Below, piece after piece: positions 1-5,929 of a DNA stretch of 7,235 nt. Source of the DNA: UBA2773 sp964458715. GTDB lineage: Bacteria; Patescibacteriota; Minisyncoccia; Moranbacterales; DUUL01. The position numbers and the translations under genes were made by a program. The stretch's first letter is position 1. Each line of letters opens with the position of its first letter. The stretch covers positions 1-7,235 of the forward strand of contig CAYWJP010000033.1 in the NCBI GenBank assembly GCA_964458715.1. Reading direction: 5' to 3'. A model generated the notes under the pieces. It worked only from the letters and a program-made list of their open reading frames with translations, was not told the DNA's origin and searched no databases.

Positions 1-71
1 TCCCGGGGTCGGATTCGAACCGACGACCAATTGATTAACAGTCAACTGCGCTACCACTGCGCCACCCGGGA
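1..71 (-). tRNA. tRNA-Asn (anticodon GTT), 3' end cut by window edge
   Basis: Reads AAC codons. On the minus strand a full cloverleaf folds: a 7-bp acceptor stem (TCCCGGG with CCCGGGA), a D-arm GCGC/GCGC, a 5-bp anticodon stem with loop CTGTTAA, a 5-base variable loop and a T-arm GTCGG-TTCGAAT-CCGAC. The anticodon GTT lies at 37-39. The window starts exactly at the last acceptor base, so the discriminator base and any CCA are outside. A broken copy of its first 24 nucleotides lies upstream at 362-409, and the nearest recognisable promoter (449-476) is beyond that copy and a GIY-YIG reading frame. The tRNA may therefore be transcribed from a distant promoter. Confidence 0.97.
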
Positions 72-77
72 ATATTA

Positions 78-320
78 TTATTTTATGTTATTATCCAACC
101 ATTTTCTTCCTTGACCAGACTTTTAAAATCGTTCTCTATCCAATGCTTTTTTCTTGTCGCTTAATTTTTCTGTGTAAATTATCTCAAATGGGCTATTAGA
201 TCTTGTCCATTTATTACAGCCACGATTGTGTTCTTTTAGTCTAGTATAGATATCTTTCGAAGTATAGCCAACATATTTTTTCTGATTTTTTATGCTTTTG
301 AGAATATAAACAATGAACAT
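78..320 (-). pseudogene. GIY-YIG (URI-type) endonuclease-like gene with an in-frame stop
   Basis: The protein resembles the small single-domain GIY-YIG family (about 80-95 residues, YhbQ/UPF0213-like), often annotated as putative endonucleases of unknown role. Residues 4-7 (VYIL) fill the GIY position and 16-20 (YVGYT) the YIG position. R27 and H31-N32 in LKEHNRG, W38, PFEIIY at 44-49 and E63 also fit the family. Translation from ATG at 318-320 stops after 65 codons at TAA (123-125). The same frame then continues as KSGQGRKWLDNN, the expected family C-terminus, to a second TAA at 78-80. One base change, TTA (Leu) to TAA, explains the break and would restore FLKSGQGRKWLDNN. The 65-residue form lacks the C-terminal helix and is probably inactive. 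A sequencing error is possible. The gene sits between the tRNA-Asn and a repeat of that tRNA's 5' end. Confidence 0.85.
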
Positions 321-361
321 AATTTAATTATTAATAAATGGGTCTTTTGTAAGTAAGAATA

Positions 362-409
362 GCGCTACTCCGCCAAAGGCGGACACGGCACTGCGCCACC
401 CGGGAATAT
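362..409 (-). pseudogene. tRNA-Asn 5'-end remnant split by a palindrome
   Basis: Positions 389-409 are identical over 21 bases to 55-75, which is the 5' end of the intact tRNA-Asn plus four upstream bases. Positions 362-368 (GCGCTAC) match 48-54, the next seven tRNA bases. Between these two pieces, where the intact gene has nothing, lie 20 extra bases (369-388) containing the palindrome TCCGCCAAAGGCGGA. On the minus strand the remnant is therefore tRNA nucleotides 1-17, an insertion in the D-loop, and nucleotides 18-24, after which similarity stops. It cannot form a tRNA. It lies just downstream of the promoter at 449-476, so it may be the original 5' part of the gene, displaced when the GIY-YIG segment arrived; partial duplication is an alternative. 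Confidence 0.85.
369..383. repeat. GC-rich palindrome TCCGCC-AAA-GGCGGA
   Basis: A perfect 6-bp inverted repeat with a 3-base centre in AT-rich surroundings. The same arms occur at 830-845 (inside argS) and 5855-5869. Here it forms most of a 20-base insertion (369-388) in the tRNA-Asn remnant. Confidence 0.8.
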
Positions 410-448
410 GTAGATAAATCAAAAAGTAAATTCTCGATAACACTGTAT

Positions 449-476
449 ATTCTAGTGGTTTTTCAAGTTTAGTCAA
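449..476 (-). promoter_or_regulatory. Sigma70-type promoter for the tRNA-Asn unit
   Basis: On the minus strand, -35 TTGACT (471-476) is followed after 16 bases by -10 TAGAAT (449-454). Transcription would start near 441 and run through the tRNA remnant, the GIY-YIG frame and tRNA-Asn. A 13-base stretch around the -35 box (467-479, minus strand CTCTTGACTAAAC) is identical to that of the rplS promoter at 7218-7230. Confidence 0.6.
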
Positions 477-489
477 GAGTTTGCATTGG

Positions 490-527
490 TTAGTTGGTGA
501 TTAGTAGATTAGTTAATTAGGGGTTAG
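490..527. repeat. Degenerate TTAG repeat
   Basis: TTAG occurs at 490, 501, 509, 517 and 524, with spacings of 11, 8, 8 and 7 bases. It lies in the gap between the two divergent promoters at 449-476 and 565-593. Nothing else recognisable was found in 480-564. Confidence 0.4.
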
Positions 528-564
528 GAAGGGGGGATTCAGGAATAAAAAGTTTTCTGTCGGC

Positions 565-593
565 TTGATTTTTTAAGATTAGGCTATTATAAT
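565..593 (+). promoter_or_regulatory. Sigma70-type promoter of argS
   Basis: TTGATT (565-570), a 17-base spacer and a consensus TATAAT (588-593). The start would be near 600, giving an untranslated leader of about 27 bases before the argS ATG. The leader is almost pure A/T and has no Shine-Dalgarno motif, so initiation probably relies on an unstructured leader. Confidence 0.7.
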
Positions 594-626
594 AGAAGAA
601 TAAGAGAGATAAAACTAAAAATTTAA

Positions 627-2372
627 ATGAAAGATCAAATCAGAAAAATAATTCTGGAGGTTGTTGCTAATCTTTGGAAAGAAAGAGGTTTAAAAGAGAC
701 TGATATTGAAATTAATAAGGCTCCGGAAAATTTTGGGGATTATTCTACTAATGTGGCCATGAAATTAGCGAGAATTGTCAAAGAAAATCCGTTAGAAATC
801 GCTAGAAAGATTGAAAAGAATATCTGGAATCCGCCAGCTGGCGGACCATTAGCCCATTCTCAGCTTGAAAAAACCGAGGTAGCCAAACCTGGATTTATCA
901 ATTTCTATTTTAGCCAAGAAGTTTATAAAAAAACTTTGAAAGATATTTTAAAACAAGGTGATAAATACGGATTTTCGGATTCGAAGAAAGGGAAAAAAGT
1001 AATGGTGGAATTTGGCCAACCTAATACTCATAAAGCGTTCCATATTGGTCATTTAAAAAGTGCTATTTCCGGACTTTCAGTCACTCGACTTTTTGAGGCC
1101 TTGGGATATGAAGTAATTAAAGCTAATTACTATGGAGATGTAGGTATGCATGTGGCGAAAACTACTTGGGCGGTTGGGAAAGAAGGCTTTCCAGAGGATT
1201 TTGAGGTGCGAGATGTTCATGAAAAAATGAAATTTATTGATGATATGTACGCTAAAGGTTCTTTGGAGTTTAAAGAAAATCCAGATGCAGAAAAAGAAAT
1301 TCGAGCCATAAATAAGAATATTTATGCGCAAAATAAAGATGCCAATTTTGAGCTTTATGAAAAGTTAAGAAATTATAGCTTAGAGCAGTTGACGGAAGTT
1401 TTTAAATCCTTGGGAGTTTCTTATGATCGACAATACCCAGAGAGTGAAGTTTATCAAGAGGCAGTTGAGATTGTTAAAAATAATACCGGCAAGATTTTTG
1501 AGGAGAGCCAAGGGGCGATTATTTACGACGGGGAGAAGGCTGGCTTGACCACCTGGGTGTTTTTAACCAAAGAAGGTAATCCAACCTATTCGGCTAAGGA
1601 TTTGTCCTTGGCGAGCAAGAAATTTTCAGAATATGATTTGGATTTGAGTGTCGTGACTACTTCAGTAGAGCAGATTGATTATTTTAAAGTGATTATTCAT
1701 TGTTTGGAATTATTGAAGCCAGAGTTGAAAGGGAAATATAAGCATATTCCGTTTGGTTGGTTGCTTAGAAATAATAAAAAAACTAGCTCTAGGATGGGAG
1801 ACACAGTGAAGGGAGCGGATATTATTGAAGAAGCTAAAGAAATGGCGCGAAAAGAATTGGCCGAGAATCGACAGTATGATGAAGAAACTCAGGACGAAAT
1901 TGTAGATAAAGTGGCCTTAGCAGGATTAAAATTCTTGATTTTGTCTCACGAATTTCATAATAATATTAATTATGATCCGGAAAGTTTTATTAAATTGAAA
2001 GGTTTTTCTGGGCCGTTTATTTTGTATTCATATGTGCGAATCAACTCGATAATAAAAAAAGTAGGCGATGTTGATCTAGAAAATTTAGATGATCTAATTT
2101 TTGAGAAACCAGAAGAAAAACAGTTAGCCAGTGCTTTGGCGATGTATTCCGATATAGTTTTGAGAGCTGGTCGGGAAATTACCCCGCATATTATTTGCAA
2201 TTATTTGTATGAAGTCGCTCAGAAATTTAATAGTTTTTATGAGAATTGTTCGATTCAAAAAGCGGAGAATGAGGCTCAGAAAAAATCTAGATTGATGTTG
2301 GCAATGGCGACGGGGCAGATTTTGAAGAATGGCTTAAGCCTGCTGGGTATCGAAACTTTAGAAGAAATGTGA
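627..2372 (+). CDS. argS: Arginyl-tRNA synthetase
   Basis: Cytoplasmic class I synthetase that charges tRNA-Arg with arginine using ATP. Its 581 residues are near the usual 550-590. The N-terminal tRNA-binding domain (Add-1) covers roughly residues 1-115, with PGFINFYFS at 88-96. The catalytic core has QPNTHKAFHIGHLKS at 131-145, HIGH being 139-142. The region equivalent to KMSKS is KTSSRMGDTV at 385-394, an acceptable variant for ArgS, where this motif is often degenerate. The DALR/anticodon-binding domain begins near 440 (HEFHNNINYD, then YSYVRINSI at 467-475) and ends in the typical LKNGLSLLGIE. The only plausible start is ATG 627, without a Shine-Dalgarno. Oddity: residues 67-79 (WNPPAGGPLAHSQ) look like an insertion between the helix ending IARKIEKNI and the strand LEKTEVAKPGF; they are encoded over a perfect palindrome at 830-845. 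The gene leads a run with the Nudix gene and tyrS. Confidence 0.97.
   Translation: MKDQIRKIILEVVANLWKERGLKETDIEINKAPENFGDYSTNVAMKLARIVKENPLEIARKIEKNIWNPPAGGPLAHSQLEKTEVAKPGFINFYFSQEVYKKTLKDILKQGDKYGFSDSKKGKKVMVEFGQPNTHKAFHIGHLKSAISGLSVTRLFEALGYEVIKANYYGDVGMHVAKTTWAVGKEGFPEDFEVRDVHEKMKFIDDMYAKGSLEFKENPDAEKEIRAINKNIYAQNKDANFELYEKLRNYSLEQLTEVFKSLGVSYDRQYPESEVYQEAVEIVKNNTGKIFEESQGAIIYDGEKAGLTTWVFLTKEGNPTYSAKDLSLASKKFSEYDLDLSVVTTSVEQIDYFKVIIHCLELLKPELKGKYKHIPFGWLLRNNKKTSSRMGDTVKGADIIEEAKEMARKELAENRQYDEETQDEIVDKVALAGLKFLILSHEFHNNINYDPESFIKLKGFSGPFILYSYVRINSIIKKVGDVDLENLDDLIFEKPEEKQLASALAMYSDIVLRAGREITPHIICNYLYEVAQKFNSFYENCSIQKAENEAQKKSRLMLAMATGQILKNGLSLLGIETLEEM
830..845. repeat. Palindrome inserted in frame within argS
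   Basis: A perfect 16-bp palindrome, TCCGCCAGCTGGCGGA. The arms match the copies at 369-383 and 5855-5869. It encodes residues 68-73 (NPPAGG) of ArgS in a stretch that does not resemble the family, and it leaves the frame open. The flanks TGG (825-827) and CCA (846-848) extend the pairing past a 2-base bulge. The exact ends of the inserted segment cannot be set from one copy. Confidence 0.8.
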
Positions 2373-2375
2373 CAG

Positions 2376-2410
2376 CAATTAACAATGAACAATTAACAAT
2401 TAGCAATGAG
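2376..2410 (+). repeat. Five heptamer tandem repeats (CAATKAR) carrying the Nudix start codon
   Basis: Five consecutive 7-base units: CAATTAA, CAATGAA, CAATTAA, CAATTAG, CAATGAG, then CAAGAAA. They fill almost the whole 33-base gap between argS and the Nudix gene. The last unit supplies the start codon (ATG 2406). The ATG in the second unit is closed at once by TAA. No Shine-Dalgarno is present. Confidence 0.75.
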
Positions 2411-2912
2411 CAAGAAAAAAATAGTTTGTCATGATATTCATGGAGAAGAAATTGCAGTTGAAACAGAGAAGTTGCAGTTTAGGCCTTCAGCCTATGGAAT
2501 TTTAATTGAAAATGGGAAAATTTTACTTTCAAAGCAATGGGATGGCTATGATATGCCAGGAGGAGGAGTAAATACTAATGAGACATTGGAAGAAGCATTA
2601 AAAAGGGAATTCGCTGAAGAAACCGGTCTAGAGATTGAAGTCGGGAAAGTTGTTTATTGCGGAACTTCATTTTTTAATCCAAAATATTCTTCAAAAAACG
2701 CTGGTCAATATTGGAATGCAATTGTAATGTATTTTCTGGTTAAAAAAATTGGAGGAGAAATTTCGATAAAAAATTGCGATGAGGATGAAAAGAAGTATAT
2801 TGATTTACCAGAATGGATTGAAACTGAAAAAATAAAAGATTTAAAATTTTATAATCCAATTGATAATGAAAATGTTATTCGAGAAGCGATAATAATAAAT
2901 AATAATCAATAG
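2406..2912 (+). CDS. Nudix hydrolase
   Basis: A Nudix-superfamily pyrophosphohydrolase, which cleaves a nucleoside diphosphate linked to another group and needs a divalent metal. The complete Nudix box GX5EX7REUXEEXGU is at residues 53-75: G53, E59, R67-E68, E71-E72 and G74. It is preceded by YDMPGGG, the usual approach to the box. The 168-residue length fits a single-domain Nudix protein. The N-terminus (RPSAYGILIENGKILLSKQ) is the usual first strands. Substrate cannot be predicted: dNTP clean-up, nucleotide-sugar or cap removal are all open. The start at 2406 is chosen because the upstream ATG at 2387 is followed by a stop. It lies 33 bases after argS in the same direction and is probably cotranscribed. 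The C-terminal part is unusually rich in Asn, Ile and Lys. Confidence 0.93.
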   Translation: MSKKKIVCHDIHGEEIAVETEKLQFRPSAYGILIENGKILLSKQWDGYDMPGGGVNTNETLEEALKREFAEETGLEIEVGKVVYCGTSFFNPKYSSKNAGQYWNAIVMYFLVKKIGGEISIKNCDEDEKKYIDLPEWIETEKIKDLKFYNPIDNENVIREAIIINNNQ

Positions 2913-2954
2913 TTAGCAACAAATAAGCGAGAAAAATAATTTAAAATAATAAAA

Positions 2955-2987
2955 CCCCCTCGGTCCCCCTCTTAAAAGGGGGAGGAG
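2955..2987. repeat. CCCCCTC / GGGGGAGGAG hairpin repeat before tyrS
   Basis: Two direct copies of CCCCCTC (2955-2961 and 2965-2971) precede AGGGGG (2977-2982). CCCCCT (2965-2970) pairs with AGGGGG around TTAA, with one mismatch; the first CCCCCTC could compete for the same G-run. There is no T-run on the plus strand, so it is not a convincing terminator for the Nudix gene. The G-rich arm runs on into GGAGGAGTGGAG, the only Shine-Dalgarno-like sequence before tyrS, though GGAG at 2989-2992 is 13 bases from the ATG. Confidence 0.6.
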
Positions 2988-3005
2988 TGGAGAACAAAAA
3001 TATTT

Positions 3006-4217
3006 ATGAAAATAATAACTGATGAAAAAGAAGTAGAACGAGTTTTGAGTAGAGGGGTGGAGCAGGTTTTGGACGAAAAAGAAAAACTTAAAAAATTCTT
3101 AATGTCTGGGGAGCAGATTAAGCTTTACTGTGGTTACGATCCAACCGCGTCTTCTTTGCATATCGGAAATGCGATTTCGATCAAGAAATTGGGAGAGTTT
3201 CAAAAATTAGGGCATAAAGTGATTTTCTTGATTGGAGATTTTACAACTTTAATCGGTGATCCAACTGATAAGGAAGCTACTAGGCCAAAACTAACTCGAG
3301 AAGAAATTTTAGAAAATTGCAAGAACTACCAAGTTCAGGCTTCGGCGTTTCTTGATTTTGAGGGAGAAAATTCAGCTGAGGTTCGATATAATAGTGAGTG
3401 GAGCGACAAGATGAATTTTAGAGATTTAATTGAATTGTCTTCTAATTTTACCGTTCAACAAATGTTGCAACGAGATATGTTTCAGAAGAGATTAGAGCGG
3501 GAAAAACCGATTTACTTGCACGAATTTTTGTATCCGTTGGCGCAAGCCCATGACTCGGTAGCGATGGATGTGGATTTGGAAATTGGCGGAAACGATCAAA
3601 TGTTCAATATGATGAGAGGACGGGATTTGCAAAAAGTGATTAATAATCGGGAAAAATTTGTAATGACTTTGAAAATTCTAGCCGATGATAATGGTAAAAA
3701 AATGGGCAAAAGTGAAGGCAACGCAGTTTTCTTAGATCAATCCCCGGAAAATATTTATGGAGCGGTGATGTCTTGGCCAGATGGATTTATTGCCAATACT
3801 TTCGAGCTGATAACCGATGTTCCGATGGTAGAAATTGAAAAAATGCGAGAAGATATGAAAAATGAAAACGTTAATCCTCGAGATTTAAAAATGCGATTGG
3901 CTAAAGAAATTACGGAGACCTTTTGCGGAGAAGAAGCGGCTCAAAAAGCTGAGGAAAATTTTGTGAATAAATTTCAGAAAAGAGACTCGAGCGTAGAAGC
4001 TTCTGAATTAGAATTGAAACTTGAGGATAATTTAATTGACGTGTTAGTTGATAATGATTTGGCCGAAAGCAGAAGTGATGCTAAGCGAAAAATTGAGCAA
4101 GGTGGAGTTAACATCGACGGTCGAAAAATTGAATTGGGACAAGTTGTTGATGAATCTTGGGATGGAAAAATTTTGAAAGTTGGTAAGAAGGATTTTCGAA
4201 AAATAAAAATATCTTGA
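3006..4217 (+). CDS. tyrS: Tyrosyl-tRNA synthetase
   Basis: Cytoplasmic class I synthetase that charges tRNA-Tyr. The length, 403 residues, is typical of the bacterial TyrS with a C-terminal S4 domain. Residues 41-55 (YCGYDPTASSLHIGN) contain the tyrosine-pocket region and a HIGH-type motif (HIGN 52-55). GGNDQMFN at 194-201 matches the conserved substrate-binding GGxDQ loop. KMGKS at 232-236 is the KMSKS loop. Residues about 341-400 form an S4 RNA-binding domain (LIDVLVDNDLAESRSDAKRK, then GGVNIDG). No catalytic element is missing. The gene stops with TGA at 4215-4217, and the next gene starts on that last A. The upstream 93 bases contain a palindromic repeat and no clear promoter, so it is probably transcribed with argS and the Nudix gene. 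Confidence 0.97.
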   Translation: MKIITDEKEVERVLSRGVEQVLDEKEKLKKFLMSGEQIKLYCGYDPTASSLHIGNAISIKKLGEFQKLGHKVIFLIGDFTTLIGDPTDKEATRPKLTREEILENCKNYQVQASAFLDFEGENSAEVRYNSEWSDKMNFRDLIELSSNFTVQQMLQRDMFQKRLEREKPIYLHEFLYPLAQAHDSVAMDVDLEIGGNDQMFNMMRGRDLQKVINNREKFVMTLKILADDNGKKMGKSEGNAVFLDQSPENIYGAVMSWPDGFIANTFELITDVPMVEIEKMREDMKNENVNPRDLKMRLAKEITETFCGEEAAQKAEENFVNKFQKRDSSVEASELELKLEDNLIDVLVDNDLAESRSDAKRKIEQGGVNIDGRKIELGQVVDESWDGKILKVGKKDFRKIKIS

Positions 4218-4600
4218 TGGTCAAGATTTTGATATTAGAAGATAATGCTAAGGCTATCCAGGCAATAACGAATGGAATTCAGGAACTGAGAACGGAATTA
4301 GGCGAAATTGAAACCATTATTATTTCTAGAGGAGAAGAAGCAATCGATTTTGCTAGTCGGGGAGAAGTTGAAAAATTTGATGTTATTTTGTTAGACTATA
4401 TTTCAGCTGATAATATAAATTTTCATCAAGCCGTTTTGGATAAAGTAGATTCTCAAAAAGTGATTACGATTTCCAATACTATTGATTATAATAGAATGGC
4501 TGAGGAAAAAGGAGTTTCAAGGTCAGTGCAAAAAGACTATTTTAATTTGATGAATTTTAAAAATAAACTTAAAGACGAAATAAAAAGTATATTAATTTAA
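4217..4600 (+). CDS. Stand-alone response-regulator receiver (CheY-like) protein
   Basis: A 127-residue protein covering one receiver domain and no output domain. Numbering from ATG 4217: KILILEDN gives the acidic pair E8-D9, DVILLDY gives the phospho-acceptor D60, TISNT gives the conserved Ser/Thr position (S86), and VQKDY gives the conserved Lys (K106). All residues needed for phosphorylation seem present, so it may be an active phospho-switch acting by protein contact. No histidine kinase is in the window. A TTG at 4214 would add one residue, but ATG is preferred because TGATG overlaps the tyrS stop by one base, a typical translational coupling arrangement. The insertion of ELRTELGEIE between helix 1 and strand 2 makes this stretch a little longer than in CheY. 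The target and process are unknown. Confidence 0.8.
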   Translation: MVKILILEDNAKAIQAITNGIQELRTELGEIETIIISRGEEAIDFASRGEVEKFDVILLDYISADNINFHQAVLDKVDSQKVITISNTIDYNRMAEEKGVSRSVQKDYFNLMNFKNKLKDEIKSILI

Positions 4601-4613
4601 ATAAAATAAAGAA

Positions 4614-5608
4614 ATGAATAAAGAAAAAAAACCGGGAATTTTCTCTCGGATTAAAGGGAGCAAATATTATGAAGCGGCAGAAGCTGGATTTTGGCGAATT
4701 TGGAAAAACAAAACCATTTGGTTTTGGGGATTGTTTATTTCTTCGGGAATGTTTTTTAATTTGGGGGGTAGCGATTCAAAGGAAGAGGAAACTTTTAACG
4801 AAGGGATTTTTTCAGATTTCATTATTTCTAATTGGCAATGGCTACTAATATTAGTTTTATTTTTAATGATTTTCTGTTTTTTAATATGGATAATTTCTGG
4901 TATTGCTAGAGTCGGAGTTATCAAAGAATTTGATAATAAACAGAATAAAAAAAATTATAAATTAGAATTTAAAAAAATTTGGAAAATTGGAAAAAAAGAT
5001 TTTGTCCGAATTTTGAAATTAGATTTATCGGTAGGAGGAATAATTCTGGCTATTTTGTGCTTTGATGCAGTTTTGTTTCTGGTAGTTTTTCTGATAAATA
5101 ATATCTTTTTGATTGTCTTTACCGCAATTGTAATAATAATTTTAAGTATTTTAACCTTTTTATTACTGTTAATTTTAAAACCTTGGGCGGAAATTTATTT
5201 GATTTTATCAAATCTAACAATCAAAGACTCTTTTGTAAAAAGCTGGAATTTAATTAAGCATAATTTTAAAGAGTTTTTTAAATTAATTTTAACTCTCTTG
5301 ACCGTTAGTTTTATTAGCGGGATTATTCTGGTTTCGTTGATAACTTTGATTGGAATTATTCTTAGTTTATTATATTCTATTTTTATAATTTCAATAGGTG
5401 AAAATTCAATTGTTTTAATCATTTTTACAATAATTTTAGTAATTTTCTTTTTAATATCACTACTAATTTTCAAAGCTTTTGCTAGTCTTTGGCGGATGGA
5501 TATTTTAATTTGGTGGATTAAAATGATTGACGGAGTTAAGGTTGCCAAAAAAATTAAAAAACCGGAAGCAGAAGAAAAAATTGTTATTTCTAGGAAAGTG
5601 ACGGTTGG
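4614..5608 (+). CDS. Multi-pass membrane protein, 3' end lost in assembly gap
   Basis: Not assigned to a named family. A short basic N-terminus (residues 1-33) is followed by hydrophobic segments at about 35-50, 76-98, 139-161, 164-189, 223-260 (long enough for two) and 264-290, giving six or seven membrane passes. Residues 108-133 are a Lys-rich cytoplasmic-type loop. After the last segment a polar tail (KVAKKIKKPEAEEKIVISRKVTV) enters the N run at 5609. The organisation is reminiscent of the hypothetical integral membrane proteins with repeated amphipathic regions (KxWxxxKxxFxxxxKL occurs at 121-135 and, loosely, at 211-224), common in Patescibacteria. Start ATG 4614 lies 13 bases after the receiver gene without a Shine-Dalgarno. 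The first stop after the gap (5715-5717) should not be trusted. Transport and envelope roles are both possible. Confidence 0.85.
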
Positions 5609-5708
5609 NNNNNNNNNNNNNNNNNNNNNNNNNNNNNNNNNNNNNNNNNNNNNNNNNNNNNNNNNNNNNNNNNNNNNNNNNNNNNNNNNNNNNNNNNNNN
5701 NNNNNNNN
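5609..5708. other. Assembly gap, 100 N
   Basis: Exactly 100 consecutive N, the conventional placeholder for a scaffold gap of unknown size. It falls at the end of the membrane-protein gene and just before a repeat-rich stretch, which may be why assembly failed. True spacing and any gene content here are unknown. Confidence 0.98.
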
Positions 5709-5772
5709 AATTTTTAATTTTTAAATAAATCCTAAATCTGAATTTTTAAACTTCTCGTCTGAAATGTTTTGG

Positions 5773-5830
5773 GTCCGCCTACTCGCCTCGATTCGGCGAA
5801 GCGGGCTGGCAGGCAGGTACGCTGAGGCAA
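5773..5830. repeat. Composite GC-rich palindromic element
   Basis: A GC-rich island in AT-rich DNA. It contains TCGCC (5783-5787) pairing with GGCGA (5795-5799), the wider CGCCTCG/CGAAGCG pairing with one wobble, and then the GGCAGGCAGG stretch (5808-5817). It begins with TCCGCC (5774-5779), like the small palindromes, and its CTCGCCTCG ... GGCGAAGCGGG core is shared with the element at 6236-6264. It appears to be a larger relative or a fusion of the same repeat families. Confidence 0.65.
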
Positions 5831-5854
5831 GCAATTAATAAGGAATAATGAAAC

Positions 5855-5879
5855 TCCGCCAGAGGCGGACGCTAAAGCG
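5855..5879. repeat. Palindromes TCCGCC-AGA-GGCGGA and CGCT-AA-AGCG
   Basis: The first palindrome (5855-5869) has the same arms as those at 369-383 and 830-845, and the flanking ACTCCGCC...GGCGGAC also matches the 369 copy. The second, smaller palindrome (5870-5879) abuts it directly. The pair is noncoding. Confidence 0.75.
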
Positions 5880-5898
5880 AATTAGAAATTAGAAATTC
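5880..5898. repeat. Short heptamer repeat AATTAGA
   Basis: Two exact AATTAGA units (5880-5886 and 5887-5893) and a partial third. The period is the same as the CAATKAR repeat at 2376-2410. Confidence 0.5.
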
Positions 5899-5899
5899 A

Positions 5900-5922
5900 A
5901 AAAGAGCCATAACGGCTCTTTT
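5900..5922 (-). terminator. Rho-independent terminator after tRNA-Leu, possibly bidirectional
   Basis: A 9-bp perfect stem, AAAAGAGCC (5900-5908) with GGCTCTTTT (5914-5922), and a 5-base loop. On the minus strand the stem ends in a run of five T, 7 bases after the tRNA-Leu 3' end. On the plus strand it ends in TTTT and could also stop transcription coming from the membrane-protein gene. Confidence 0.8.
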
Positions 5923-5929
5923 CGTGTTG

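Noticed and set aside
123..125. Alternative genetic code with a reassigned stop, to explain the GIY-YIG interruption
   Set aside because: TAA ends the Nudix, receiver and rplS genes normally and TGA ends argS and tyrS, so no stop seems reassigned.
1077..1331. Minus-strand frames inside argS (1077-1331 and 1970-2200) and inside the membrane-protein gene (4667-4924 and 5195-5548)
   Set aside because: Each lies opposite a well-supported gene, and their translations show no family motif.
2965..2982. Rho-independent terminator between the Nudix gene and tyrS
   Set aside because: The stem is short, has a mismatch and lacks a T-run on the plus strand.
5709..5717. The stop after the N gap as the true end of the membrane protein
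   Set aside because: Gap length is a placeholder, so reading frame across it has no meaning.
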